In this document: piece after piece, positions 35,326 to 46,319 of the stretch
Position numbering within the stretch: the first letter of the stretch is position 1
How the letters are laid out: each line of letters starts with the position of its first letter
Source of the DNA: Ophiocordyceps camponoti-saundersi (nom. inval.)
Taxonomy: Eukaryota > Ascomycota > Sordariomycetes > Hypocreales > Ophiocordycipitaceae
Reading direction: 5' to 3'
DNA: 64,000 nt
Assembly: GCA_003339415.1 (NCBI GenBank)
Contig: PDHQ01000134.1
Coordinates: forward strand, 24,948-88,947
Made by a program: the position numbers and the translations under genes
Notes under the pieces: model-generated
Seen by the model: only the letters and a program-made list of their open reading frames with translations
What the model was told of the DNA's origin: nothing
Databases searched by the model: none

Positions 35326-37622
35326 TGTTGCACGACGACGCTGTATGCTGGTATGAAGGACGCGTCGAATGGTATAAAGAGCGACGAGATAGACGGATTG
35401 CTGTGCGAGTGAGTCTATGGAGATTAAGGAGGTAGTTACCTAGTTGGGCATGTAGGTGAGAGAGGGATGGGAATCACGGGACGACGCGTATTATAGAGTC
35501 GGGGAGGAGGGAGAAGCTAGTAAAGTAGTAGCGAGAAGGAAATAAAAATACGGAGAGAGAGTGAGATGATGATGATGATGATGACGATGACGATGATAAC
35601 TACATACGTTGACGATGATGCAAGATGTTTGTTTAGCCGGGTTAAGCATGCCAGCGGAGGAAGAAGGATGGATGGATGGATGAGATGAGATGAGATGGGG
35701 GGTGGAGAGGCCCCGGGCGTGATGTGATATGGAGTAGGGGGGGGGGCGTGTTTACGGGGGCAGTTGCGCGTAGGAGGAGAAGAAGTAGAAGAAGAACAGG
35801 CTCGAGTCCAAGCAGAGTATAGGGCGCGTATGTATGTATGCACATGCTAGGCAAGGTATTGACGCACGCGCTTTTCGTATCTTTTCTTTTTTTTCTCTCT
35901 CTCTTTCTGTCTTGAGTTTCTTTTTTTGTTGCTCCTTGAATTCTGTGTGATGTCGTTTACGCGACCTTTGTTCTGGTGGTTGGTTTGTCTTAGATGATGA
36001 ATACCTATGGGGAGAATTGAGGATGGACGCGATGTCGACGCAGGCGTATCATTGTCTGTAGGTACAGATATGTGAGGATACTACAGGTAGGTAGGTAGGT
36101 AGGTACTCGGTGGTAGCTGCAGACGCGTAATAGGGATATGGTTCCTGAGGAGATGATGAGAGGATGCATGAATGATGGGACGTGGAGAGAGAGATTGCAT
36201 ATCATGTGTGTACATATAAATAGACTTGGGTATTCTATTTCTGTGAGGAGCATTTTACGGATACTGATGTGATGTGCATGTACGGATACGGATGATATCC
36301 GCACTATGATATGATGATGTGAAAGGTATGGAAAAAACGGGTGAAATTAAACGTTCGGACCGTTATTCTTTCGTCTGTCTTTCCTTCTTTTCTTTGCTTT
36401 CTTTCCTTTTCTCAGCTGGCATGTATGTAAGTCTCGAAGAGTTATCCGTAGGTGTTGAGAGTGACAACGCTACGCTGTGATATGCAGCCGTAAGATTACG
36501 GGTTCGGTCTCGGCAGGTACGACAACTCGGATGCCACCTACCTGCCTACCTTTACACACCTGTTTGTATGTGCATACTGCATACTACATACTAGCATTGG
36601 AAGGCAACCTCTACATACAACCGTCCCAAGGCTGGTGGTGTTTATGGTAGTGGCCGAGGTCGGGCTAAGCTTTTGCAGGTGGTGGTGCTTTAATACAGCT
36701 CGTTAGGGTGGAGAAAAAGGAAGGAAAGAAGGAAGTAACAAGGCGCTTAGTTAGAGACTTAGAGTCTAGATGAGGAACGGACGGTGTGTGTGGATGATGA
36801 TGCGCTTTGGGCGCCTTTCTTTTTATACACACCTACATATATGCATATACGGTCGCACTACGGACGTACAATGCAGATATGCACGTATACATGTATATAA
36901 TTGTATGCCGAGTTTATATTTTCTTTTCGGCGGTTGACGAGGCCATCGTCGTAAATGAGTCTTCATATTTGCCGTAATACTTCTTCTCACCAGCTACTGA
37001 CTCTTGCTCTCGGTCAATGGCCGGGCAGCCTGTACTTCATCTGGCGATAGATGGTCGTCGTGTAAGTCACACGCGCCTTCAGTTCAGAACAGTTATTTGA
37101 CGGCTAGCCCTGATCCTTTTTGCAATATTCACCGTCGTATACATATATAAGCATGGCGGTGCCATCCCTTGTGGGTTAGATGCGCGTGAACCGCTCAGGG
37201 CGGCGTTGTCATTCTATGCATCTGCCGGCTGCCTACGGATACAGAGAGCACGATTGTGTGCCCCGTTCCCTCTGTGACCATGTATGTATGTATGCTGATA
37301 TCTTAACAAGAAATTCTCTATAATGCATGTATGTATATCTATCTCATAGTCATGACTTATATCGCCTTTCTTTATATACACGCAACGCACATGAGGTGGT
37401 GGTAAGGCGAGCCGCATGCCAAGTCAAGTGAAGATACGGATAGAGGTCACAACAATGTGACCTCAACCAAACACGGAAAGCCGTCTAGAATAGTTGCAGA
37501 AATCACCGTATCGTTTTCATCTTCACCATAAAGCATTGCAAAGAAACTCAAACCAAGGCTCATCACGTATGTACGTCTCAGGGCACTTCCTTCATGCTGA
37601 GTCCTACCCTAACGAAGGTAGA
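35326..37622. other. Large gene-free interval
   Basis: I can support no gene in 2.3 kb. It contains GAT/GAC microsatellites (35560-35598), TACA and TAGG tetranucleotide runs (36090-36105, 37270-37290), a G run (35730-35748), several TACGGATA octamers (about 36256, 36281, 37234, 37436; reverse at about 36449) and many TATGTATG pieces. Confidence 0.55.
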
Positions 37623-38507
37623 TCAATGGCTTGCTGCGAGATAGAGCCACTCGTCGACGCACGCAGATGAATCACACAGTATCGCAGGGATGGAACGTCT
37701 TACAGGGCGAAGATAAAGAACTGCCTGGGAATTTGAACGCGTATCATCGGCATCCTTTAAGGCTGCTCGAATCTTGGAGAGGCTGTAAAGATCGTTCTCT
37801 CGCCTTGCGTAGTCCTCGCCATCCAGTGTCCATCCATCAGTGCCACCCTTGCATCCCATTTCGGCTCCTTCCGGCTTGCATGAATCAAAGTCTATGATGA
37901 CAGGATTGTCCCCTTCCATCATGATGTTTGACGGGTTGAGATCATTGTGCACAAGCCCCAAGCTGTGCATATGACGAACACCCGCTTCGATTCCACGCAG
38001 ACAACAAGCCGTGTTAAAAGATGTCCCATCTTCTAACATGTCCTCGAGGGTCAAAGAGTACTTGGCAAAGCCAAGCCCTGTGATCCTACCGTCCCTGACA
38101 ACGCAGCCCAGGTATTGCACAATGTTGGGATGTGGGTGCATCCTCAGGACCTCACACGCCTCCACCTCGGTCAGAATCTGACGGCCGTAGTCAGAGTTAT
38201 CAGAAGACGTTTCATAACGTAGAAAGTTGGGTCGTTTGAGATAGGCGGTCGAAGGCAGAGGATCTGGAGCTCGAGTGAACTCGAAATCAGCCAAGGGAAA
38301 GACATGGTCCGCAGGAATCCGGGTCGTATCTAGCTCAGTCACGTCGATCTCCTCGGGACCGAATGCGCGCTGGGAGGTTGTGACGTAGAAGTATTCGTCG
38401 TTGGCAGCTCTAAGGATGATCTTTGTGTGGTCAAAAACAAAGTCGTCGTCCTTTGGGCGATACATCTCGCCTTTTTCGCATATTTCCATTGCTGTCTGAG
38501 CCTTCAT
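37623..38507 (-). CDS. Atypical protein kinase-like protein
   Basis: A 294-residue protein with the C-lobe of a protein kinase. The catalytic loop reads HNDLNPSNIM (HND for HRD) and the metal loop IIDFDSC (DFD for DFG); the catalytic Asp, the loop Asn and the metal-binding Asp are present. An alpha-C-like Glu lies in TEVEACEVL, but no glycine-rich loop is seen in the first 110 residues, which instead form a region starting FVFDHTKIILRA. Similar small HND/DFD kinase-like proteins are common and expanded in filamentous ascomycetes, with no known substrate. The last 40 residues after LYSLSKIRAALKDA look unlike kinase sequence, so a 3' intron or a short frame change is possible. Weak ATP binding or a pseudokinase is possible. 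Confidence 0.72.
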   Translation of the reverse strand: MKAQTAMEICEKGEMYRPKDDDFVFDHTKIILRAANDEYFYVTTSQRAFGPEEIDVTELDTTRIPADHVFPLADFEFTRAPDPLPSTAYLKRPNFLRYETSSDNSDYGRQILTEVEACEVLRMHPHPNIVQYLGCVVRDGRITGLGFAKYSLTLEDMLEDGTSFNTACCLRGIEAGVRHMHSLGLVHNDLNPSNIMMEGDNPVIIDFDSCKPEGAEMGCKGGTDGWTLDGEDYARRENDLYSLSKIRAALKDADDTRSNSQAVLYLRPVRRSIPAILCDSSACVDEWLYLAASH

Positions 38508-40025
38508 CTGGGTTTAGTAGGTAGGTAGTCTTTGGGTGCGAGACGTTGGGCGAATATGGAACTGAGTGACTGGTCACGTGGTATGGTTGGAGGTGTCGGT
38601 TGATCGTCGTCGTCCAGCGATATGCATTGTAGTACGGATAGTAGAGGAGTTGCTCCCGAGAGAGGGATATGTATGTATATATTTATGCCCCGTATCAAGT
38701 ACGGATATGGGTAGCAATCGTTGTATGTATGCCTTCATGATGTACGGATATGTGAACACCTGCAGGCTGCAGCAGAGGAGCGGCTCCCCCTCCTAGCAGG
38801 CACCTACTATGTACACACCCCTGTACTACTGCAGTGGGCTTCCCCTGTGGACCTGTGGTGGACCTGTAAAATGGAGATTTGACAGGGGAAGGAACCGCCC
38901 GCCCGCTTCCCTCACATCCCGCAACGACAACTCTCTACCAGGAGAGTCCAGGACACTGAGAGAGCGGGAGTGAGTGAGTGAGAGAAAGAGGCCCAAACCC
39001 TGGTCTGTCTCTCTCGCTCTCTCTCTCTCTCTCTCATCTCGCCCAACCTCTCTCTTCCCTACCTACCTCTCTCTATTCCTCCTCCCCGGATCCCTCCTTT
39101 GACGCCTGTCTCTCCTGTCTGTCTGTCTTTCTGTCTGTCTGTTTTTTTTTTCCCTCTCCCCCCCCCCACACACTCACTCTCTCACTCACCTTCACTCACT
39201 CTCACTCACTTCTCTTTGGATCGTCACCTTGATTAAATACAACACACAAAAACACACACAAACACACACAAACAAGACTGTTCTCTCTCTCCCTCTCTCT
39301 CATTCACATTCGCTCGCTCCCTATTTGCAGCCCTACCCTGCCTTTTTTTTTCCTTCTCACTATCCCGGTTGGATCGAGACCCTGGCTTCACGCGCCGAGT
39401 CGTAATTTCGTTCGGTTGTTTTTTTTTTCCTTCCTGCCCTTCGCGCTCTTCCTTTCTTTTTCACTTCGTTCTCTGGCTCTCTCTCTCTCTCTCTCTCTCT
39501 TCTCCTCTCTCTCTCCTCGCCTCCTTTTTTTCCTACGCGTCCCGTCCTCATCTTCGGTTGCTCCGTGCACCGCATCTCGGCTCTTCCGCTGCCGGACACT
39601 CGGACTGGATCGCCTTCGGGGAACCCCTCTCTCCCTACACGGCCAGACCAAGCTTGGAATTCGGGACGAGGTCCTTCTTTTTTCCTCTTAATCACCCGCT
39701 CACCGCCTGTGGCTCGCCCTCACGGACGGCCGTGCAACGATTACAGGGTCTTCCGACCTATGCCGTCATCCTCGACGCCCCCTTGCCGACGAAGAGGCCT
39801 AGCCCCACGTCTGATCGAGAGGCGGCGGCGGCGGTGATTATTCTTCTGTTCTCTCTTTTTGGCTACCTCGTCTGTCGTGTCTGTTGTTTATTGTTGTCTG
39901 TCCCCTCCCCCCTGTTACCCTATAATCTGGCGACGACAAATAATTATTCATCACACATCTCTTCTATCCGCATGGACCGCCAACGCTTCCTGTAATTTCA
40001 TCCCCGAAGCCCGCGAGAGGTCACG
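38508..40025. promoter_or_regulatory. Intergenic with microsatellite-rich leader of the SH3 membrane protein gene
   Basis: No gene is supported. There are CT runs at 39007-39035 and 39476-39500, TCTG runs at about 39115-39140, CACA runs near 39240-39275, and several T homopolymers. TACGGATA octamers occur at about 38632, 38700 and 38740. Long ORFs here consist of Ser/Leu/Pro repeats from pyrimidine-rich DNA. Confidence 0.55.
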
Positions 40026-41892
40026 ATGCGGCTGCCAGCCGTGTCAGAGGCCAATCCCCGGCTTCGTCTTGCGGCAACATGTGTCCTGGCCCTGCTCGTC
40101 ACCTCGGCTGAGGCCCAAAACGGCTGCGTCTCCTTGTCCGACTCCAAGACTTGCGTCGCCTTTCGGTCTGCTTCCATATCTACCAGCAGCCCCCTAATAC
40201 AGTCTTAGTGAGCTTCACCTCCCCTTCGCTCGTCATCGACCAATTGCTGATGCCGTCTTAGTCCCTTCCTGCAGTTTGTCTCCGACAGCTCGTCCCTCGA
40301 CACTCAGCTGACAGAGTACATCAAAACATCCTACGTCAGAGACAAGTGAGTTCCTCTCTTTCTGTTGCGGTCCTCACCATTGACCCTTCTTTTGCAGATA
40401 CCAAAATGTCCTCGGCTGCGGCGGCATTAACTTCACCGACCCTAGCAACATGTACGCCCGCTTCACCACCACCGTCATCTGCAACGTTCTCGTCCAGCAG
40501 TCCATCACTCAATGCGGCCTGTCCCAAGACGTTTCCCGCCCCGTCTGCGCCGACACGTGCGCCGACTTTGCCCGGAGCGAGGCCTTCGTCGCCGCCAACC
40601 AGGATCTCTGCTCGCACCCGAGCGCTGACCTCAACAAGCTCATCAGGGCCGATTTCACCACCTGCTCCCTGCCCGACGGCGCTCTCTCGAGCCGCTGCGT
40701 CGCCGGCATAGACAACGAGCCAGAAAACTGTGGCTTCGGCAACAGCACCGTCGGCCTCTGCTCGTACTGCGCCGCCGGCGGCGTCAACTCCACCGACACC
40801 TGCTGCTACAGCTCCGACGCCGAGAGACGCTGCCAGGGCGTTAGGCTGCCCACCGTCACCCCGACCCTGACCTTTAGCACGCCCACGGCCACCTCGTCGC
40901 CCACCGACACGGCCCGCGCGAGCTTGGCCGACGCCGACGCCCCCCGCCGCGGCCTCAGCGGCGGCGCAGTCGCCGGCATCGTCATCGGCTCCATCGTCGG
41001 CCTGGCCCTGCTCGCCCTCCTCCTCTTCCTCTGTGTCAGGATGATGAGGCGTCGCAAGGGGAGTCAAGAAGGTAGCATCTTCAACCAGCCATCGCCCGCC
41101 CGCAAGGGGCCCGCCACGGCGCAGGTGAGGCAGACGCCGCCCGAAGGCTATGAGGTTCTACCGGGCGGCCGCGTCGCACGCATGTCGGCCCTCGAGGGCC
41201 ACTCGAGTGGGTCCCCGACAAATCACAATAGAGCCGCCGCCGCCGCCACGGCCGCAGCCCCACAGAGGCGCAAGGCGGGAGACTCGCCTCCGTCGGACGC
41301 GTACGGCGACAGTCCCGAATCGGCAGCATCTCGTGGCATCGGTGGTATCATTCGGCCGCCAGCCGCGTCGAGGAGACAAGGCTCCCTGTCGAGTGGATCT
41401 CTGCTGCAGAGCGAGGGCCACCAGTCTCCGAGTAGCGGCAACGAGCACTCATCGCCCGTCGGCATGGGCAGCCAAAACTCGGAGCAGCTGCCCTTCTTCA
41501 AGGACTACTACTCGCAAGACGACATCCACCCGGGAGACCGGGTGGCAGTGCTGTGGGCCTACCAGCCGCGCGCCATCGACGAGTTCGCCCTCGAGCGGGG
41601 AGACATGCTCAAGGTGGTGGGCATCTGGGACGACGGCTGGGCGACGGGCGTCATGCTGGACGAGCGGGCCGACGAGTGGGAGGCGCGGCGACAGGCCCAA
41701 CGCGACAGCGGCGTCTCCAACACGCAGACAGAGCCGCGCAACAGGTCGCCCGTCTCGTCGCAGCGCGAGATGAAGGCCTTTCCGCTCGTCTGCGTCTGTC
41801 TGCCGGAGCACTGGCGGAAGACGATTGAGGGCGACGGCTCGACCGATTCGGCGCCCGAGGGTACCGGCAACACGCCGCCCAAGGAACGGTGA
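40026..41892 (+). CDS. Type I membrane protein: Cys-rich ectodomain, one TM, cytosolic SH3 domain
   Basis: Predicted at 586 residues from three exons: 40026-40207, 40262-40345 and 40398-41892. The signal peptide (LRLAATCVLALLVTSAEAQ) ends near residue 31. The ectodomain has about sixteen Cys in a fungal pattern (CGGINF, VICNVL, CGLSQDV, CADTCADF, CSYCAAGG, DTCCYS), then a Thr/Ser stalk. One membrane segment (GIVIGSIVGLALLALLLFLC) is followed by a basic stop-transfer RRRKG, a long disordered Ser/Pro/Ala tail, and an SH3 domain (residues about 470-560) with AVLWAYQPRAIDEFALERGD and WDDGWATG. The layout recalls yeast Fus1, a membrane SH3 protein of cell fusion, and it is widely kept in filamentous fungi. 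Whether it acts in fusion or wall sensing cannot be told from sequence. Confidence 0.85.
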
Positions 41893-42992
41893 GGGTGCAG
41901 CGTCTACCGATTTTGGTCATGATGTCCGTTGGAAGGGGCGTAGTCTTTGGATGGCTGATGAGCGTGCCTGTACTGTTTTTATTTTTTCTGTGTTTTCTTT
42001 CATGTTTCCTCCCCCCCTTTTTTGTCCTTGTTTTCCTTCAAATACCCGGCGCGAGGCGCCAAAGGCGGCGGGTGGTGAGGATCCGTAATCGGGAGAGACG
42101 ATGAGGAGGAGGACGAGCGCATACCTAGGTAGGTAGATGGTAGGCAGGCGGAGGGAGACTACAAGTTTCATTATGATGACGACGACGACGATGATGACAT
42201 CGCTGCGGGAGAGTTTCCGAGGGAAGGGTTCGTTTCCACATATGACTTGTATGTGATGCATGCTCACCGACCCGTGTGTATATAGTATATACGATGCATG
42301 GAGGAAAAGGGTACGACTTTGTCATGATTATGGATGGTGCGAGGTCGGAGGTCGAGGTGGACGCTGCCGTCGGATTCGCCCCGTCGTGCAGCGAGGGCAT
42401 GAGCTGGCCCCAATAACCTTTCTACTCTTACCTGTGCAGGTATGCAGGGAGACGGGTGTAATGTATACGGATAGGATGGGATGAGATGACACGATGTGTG
42501 TGACACGAGTCGATGTCATGGGCGGGTGGTATTCGAGTGTATGTACGGATATGTATGTATGAGTGCCGATGGGAGCGAGCGAGGGAGAAGAGCCGGTGAG
42601 GGGATGTTGATGAGTTGGTAGTGCGGGCATGAAGGAAGGGTTTCCGTCCGTACAGTGCTTGCTTCTACATTTCTTTTCTCTTGCACCCTGGATTGAGTAA
42701 ACTGAGATGAGGTTGATGGGCATGTTGTTGTTGCTGGAGCTGGGTCACAAGGCCTTTGTTTATTAATAGGGATGGGGTTGGATGGGGGTTTGGATTGTCA
42801 CGTGCTTCCCACGTGGAGTCGTGAATTGGACCTGTATCAATCACGGCACGAAAAGAAAGGTTATTGTCACCACCTCCAACGTTGACATCAACATCACCGT
42901 AACCGTGATCACAAGTACTCGCTACCACAGATAGTAAAAAAGTGGAAGAGAGATAAAGACAAGGAAAACGAAAAAAAAAACATTGTTCTCCA
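41893..42992. other. Intergenic between the SH3 protein gene and DcpS
   Basis: No gene is supported. There is a GAC/GAT run at 42176-42200, TATGTATG pieces, and TACGGATA octamers near 42467 and 42543. Confidence 0.55.
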
Positions 42993-44100
42993 ATGACTTC
43001 GATAACAGCTTCGTCAGCATCAGCCTTCAAACTAACCCGAATCCTAAACCAAGGCAAGTTTTCCCCATCTTTCTCCCTCCCACCTATCCCCTTCCTCATC
43101 TTCTCATCCCATCTGACAAGAAACAATAGACCAAGGAGGCAAAAGATTATCCCTCCTAGGCACCCTCCAAGACACCTCGCCCGCAATCCTCGTCGTAGAG
43201 AGAGCCCCCTTCCCCGCGGGAGACGACCATGCGAGCAAGTTGCCCGCTTCGCTTAGGGGAGTACGCGTCCTGGGCGCCAATGACGTCTACCATTGGGCTT
43301 TGGCTGGCTTGGATTTCCGAGGCGTGGGCAACGACGACGATAATGGTGACCACGACGGCGACAAACCCCCGCCAGATGTGAAACTCACCCTCATCCACCC
43401 TTGTACGGATTCCCACGTTGCAAAGTACAGCAAACAGCACCTCCGAGCCGTCACCGAAACACCCGAAATCTACAGACGAGCCGTCAGGCCCTTCATGCAG
43501 CGCAAGCGACAAGGCGGCCGCCTAAACTGGGTATATAATATTCTCCAAGGCTTGACCGAGGTCGAAGACGTCATCTACAGAACCCCTCCGCCTGGCCCGG
43601 ACGAGGCCGTACAAGACGAGGGATTCGTCCTCCTACCCGATCTGAACTGGGATCGCGCCACTATCGAGGCCCTGCATTTGCTCGCCCTCGTCGAGCGTCG
43701 CGACATGTGGTCCCTGCGCGATCTTCGCAAGAAGCACGTGCCCTGGCTGCAGCACATGCGCCGAAGCCTGGTCGCCGCCACCGTCTCCAGATTCCCCTCG
43801 CTCGAGCCCGATCAGCTTAAGCTTTACTTTCACTACCAGCCCACCTATTACCATCTGCACATCCACATCGTCCACGTCGCCCTTGATGCCGGCCCCTCCC
43901 AGGCCACGGGCAAGGCTGTCGGGCTCGACGCCGTTATCGAGACCTTGCAGGCCATGGCCGGCGACGACGAGGCCGGCATGGACACCATATCCATGACGTA
44001 TACGATAGGAGAGGCGTCTGAGCTGTGGACCGACGTCTTCGCCCCACTTAAGACGACGACGACGACGACGGAGACGACGACCCATGAAGCTTCTCGATAG
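42993..44100 (+). CDS. DCS1: Scavenger mRNA-decapping enzyme DcpS
   Basis: A HIT-superfamily pyrophosphatase that hydrolyses the m7G cap left after 3'-to-5' mRNA decay. Two exons, 42993-43053 and 43130-44100, give 343 residues. The intron appears to be GC-AG: AAG followed by GCAAGT, ending AATAG, which restores ILNQDQGGKRLSLLG; no GT donor gives the right frame. The N-terminal domain contains a DVKLTLIHPCT segment (family: I-HPAT-like) and RIP-free RRAVRPFMQ; the C-terminal HIT domain has LPDLNWDR, HVPWLQHMR and the triad HLHIHIVHV with the catalytic middle His. A Thr-rich tail encoded by a GAC repeat overlaps the opposite-strand GILT gene by 53 bp. Confidence 0.92.
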
Positions 44101-45006
44101 CGGCAACCAGGTCGCTCACGCCGGATCCTTGTGGACAGTTGATCCATTTGCCGCCATCGCGGATGCAGTAGATTTCATCGTTGAGTCGAATCGTGCAGCT
44201 GATGGTGACATTGACCTATGTGCCTCATCGCTTGTCAGACTCGAGACACGTCAAATCCAACAGGGACTCTCACGCTGGCTGTGTGCATGACACTCTGACG
44301 CAAAAGGTCGACGCCGTGTGCGCCATCGTCGCGGGTCGCGCACTCGTTGAGGGCCTTGACATCCACGCGATGCTCGAGGGCGCAGTCTTCGACGAGTGCT
44401 TGCTTCGGAATCTCGCTATATTGCCTCGTCAGGCAATAGATGAAGCCGAGGTTGGTCTTGGCGTCGGGGTATAGTTCTCGGGCGCAAAGCTCGACGATGT
44501 TGCCCATGCACTCGTCGGGTCCGTGTTTGCATTTGATGCCGTCATCGCCGACAGGACTAGGCCAGCCTTAGCATGCATTACGCGACCCCAAAAAAAGAAA
44601 AGCAGCCAAGGGAGGGCGTAGAGATCCTCACGTTCCGATGTAGTTGAGTCTGAAGTCGACCTTGTCGGCTACTTGCTGCATGACAGGTAGAATGAGCTCC
44701 CGCATGGCGTCCTGCAGAAGTTCCTCGTCAGCACGGGCAAGGAGACGTATCGGGGGCAGGGTCCCGCACCCTCGTGTCCGGACATTTGCTGATGATGTGT
44801 GCCTCGAGGGGAACCAGCTTCGACTTCCCAGCCACTGGTTTCGTGCCGAAGCTGCGAGTCCAGGAGGGCGGACGACGGGACAGTGCAGAGAGGGCAACTA
44901 TGAAGAGAATGACGAAGAGCACGATAAGGCGCCCGACGGGACGCAGACGAGGAGGCATCGTCGGCTGATGGCGACGAGAAGCTGTAGCAGTCGTCTTTTC
45001 GTCCAT
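44048..45006 (-). CDS. GILT-family (thiol reductase-like) protein, type II membrane anchor
   Basis: Related to gamma-interferon-inducible lysosomal thiol reductase. Four exons: 45006-44770, 44711-44632, 44556-44274 and 44215-44048; 255 residues. Residues about 26-45 (RLIVLFVILFIVALSAL) form a signal anchor. The thioredoxin-like domain starts PLEAHIISKCPDTRDAM and continues with ILPVMQQVADKVDFRLNYIG, then the GILT signature region KCKHGPDECMGNIVELC, then FIYCLTRQY and NECATRDDG. The first active-site Cys is kept (SKCPDT), but the second Cys of the usual CxxC is Thr. The final exon contains VTISCTIRLNDEIYCIRDGG and ends in a Ser run from the GAC/TCG repeat shared with DcpS. Without the resolving Cys, thiol reductase activity is uncertain. 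Confidence 0.85.
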
Positions 45007-46319
45007 GTCGAGCGCAAGAACAGGCAGGCGGTTGATGGAAGGTAGGTGAGTACTGGTCAGGTAGGTTCGTTCAGGGGGGGGGAGGGGCGAACGAAGCCGG
45101 CTGCACGAGTCACGGCAGGGGCGCTGTAGGTAAGGGAGAGGGTGGATTTCAGACACTGGCGTTTCACTTGGGAGGCGCGGGGGGAGGCAAGAGATAAAGG
45201 GGAGGGGGGTGTGGTGGTAAGGCTGAATCTGATGAGGAACCAGGAGAAGGCGGCTCGGGGCCGGATGAAGGACGATGGGTTGGATAGAGTGAGGAGAGCG
45301 GCGCAAGACGATAGAGGTAGGCGGATGACACTCGCGGTGGAGACGCGACTCGCACTCCGATTGGTCGAGCTTGTCTTCCGCGTCTCTTTCTGGCTACTAG
45401 CCTGCTCCCTAGGCTGTCAGGCATAGGGCGGACCGACGGCTGGGCGTATCCGGAGTATGTATGTACATGGGGAAAGAGTAGATTGGATGGCTCCACGATG
45501 CAAAGACGCAATACGATGGATGATGTGCTTCATTTCACTCTCATATACATATGTATGTATATATATACGGATTACATGTGTAGATACCTAGGTAGATAGA
45601 TATAGCTTATCGGCATCTGTATGATTTGTATGGATGCATACGCACATTGATATATGTATACATACATGCCTACATACATACGGAGATTTCCGAGACGATT
45701 CTCTGCGCATGAATATTGTGTCATACTATCTATATCAACGCAGCGAGGTTGACCTATTGTTGATTGATATTGCGCACGGAGATGACATGTATCTATCGAC
45801 TCGTATTCGCACACCTTCACTAATTTACTATACACACACGCAGACAGTGTCGAGTACCTAGGTGGTGGAACGGCGGCTACGGTCTACCTCACTGTGCCTG
45901 GCTGAGGGGGCAGATTACGAAGTACCTTTCCGCCTCTACCAGACCCGAACAAACGCCAATTGGGCGCGTCGCCCGGCGCCTACGTTGCATTGGCCCCGTG
46001 CCCCGCACTGTACATTGGAAGAAGAGAGCTGTTCGGAACAAGGTTGGGCGAGGCATGCGCAAGGCATTTCGAAGCATCACCATCCGGTAACGAAGGAATC
46101 CCCTATTTATTTTTGGCCCTATTTAATTTTCATTTCGCCTGTTAGTTTCTTTCTCTCTCTCTCTCTCTCCCCCCCTCTCTCGCTCTTTCTCTTTTCTTGG
46201 AAAAAAAAATAGAAATCCTCAGGATCACGGACCAGTCATGCTTCCTTACAAAGGGCGCGGCAGAAGCTGAATTTTCCCTCGGTTCTCTTCAACCGCCTGA
46301 TGAGCTCGCTTCGGCTATC
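45007..46319. promoter_or_regulatory. Divergent promoter region of GILT and hexokinase-family genes
   Basis: About 1.3 kb without a supported gene. It contains purine-rich stretches, TATATA and TACATACATA runs (45540-45680) and a CT run just before the hexokinase start (46150-46175). Confidence 0.5.

Noticed and set aside
38780..39300. Telomere-like or centromere repeat
   Set aside because: The tetranucleotide and CT runs are short, mixed and intergenic; no TTAGGG array is present.
39369..40197. ORFs in the leader of the SH3 membrane protein gene
   Set aside because: They are Ser/Leu strings from CT repeats; the signal-peptide exon at 40026 in another frame is better supported.
44084..44474. 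Plus-strand ORFs over the GILT-like gene
   Set aside because: The minus strand gives a continuous GILT family protein after splicing, so the plus ORFs are shadows.
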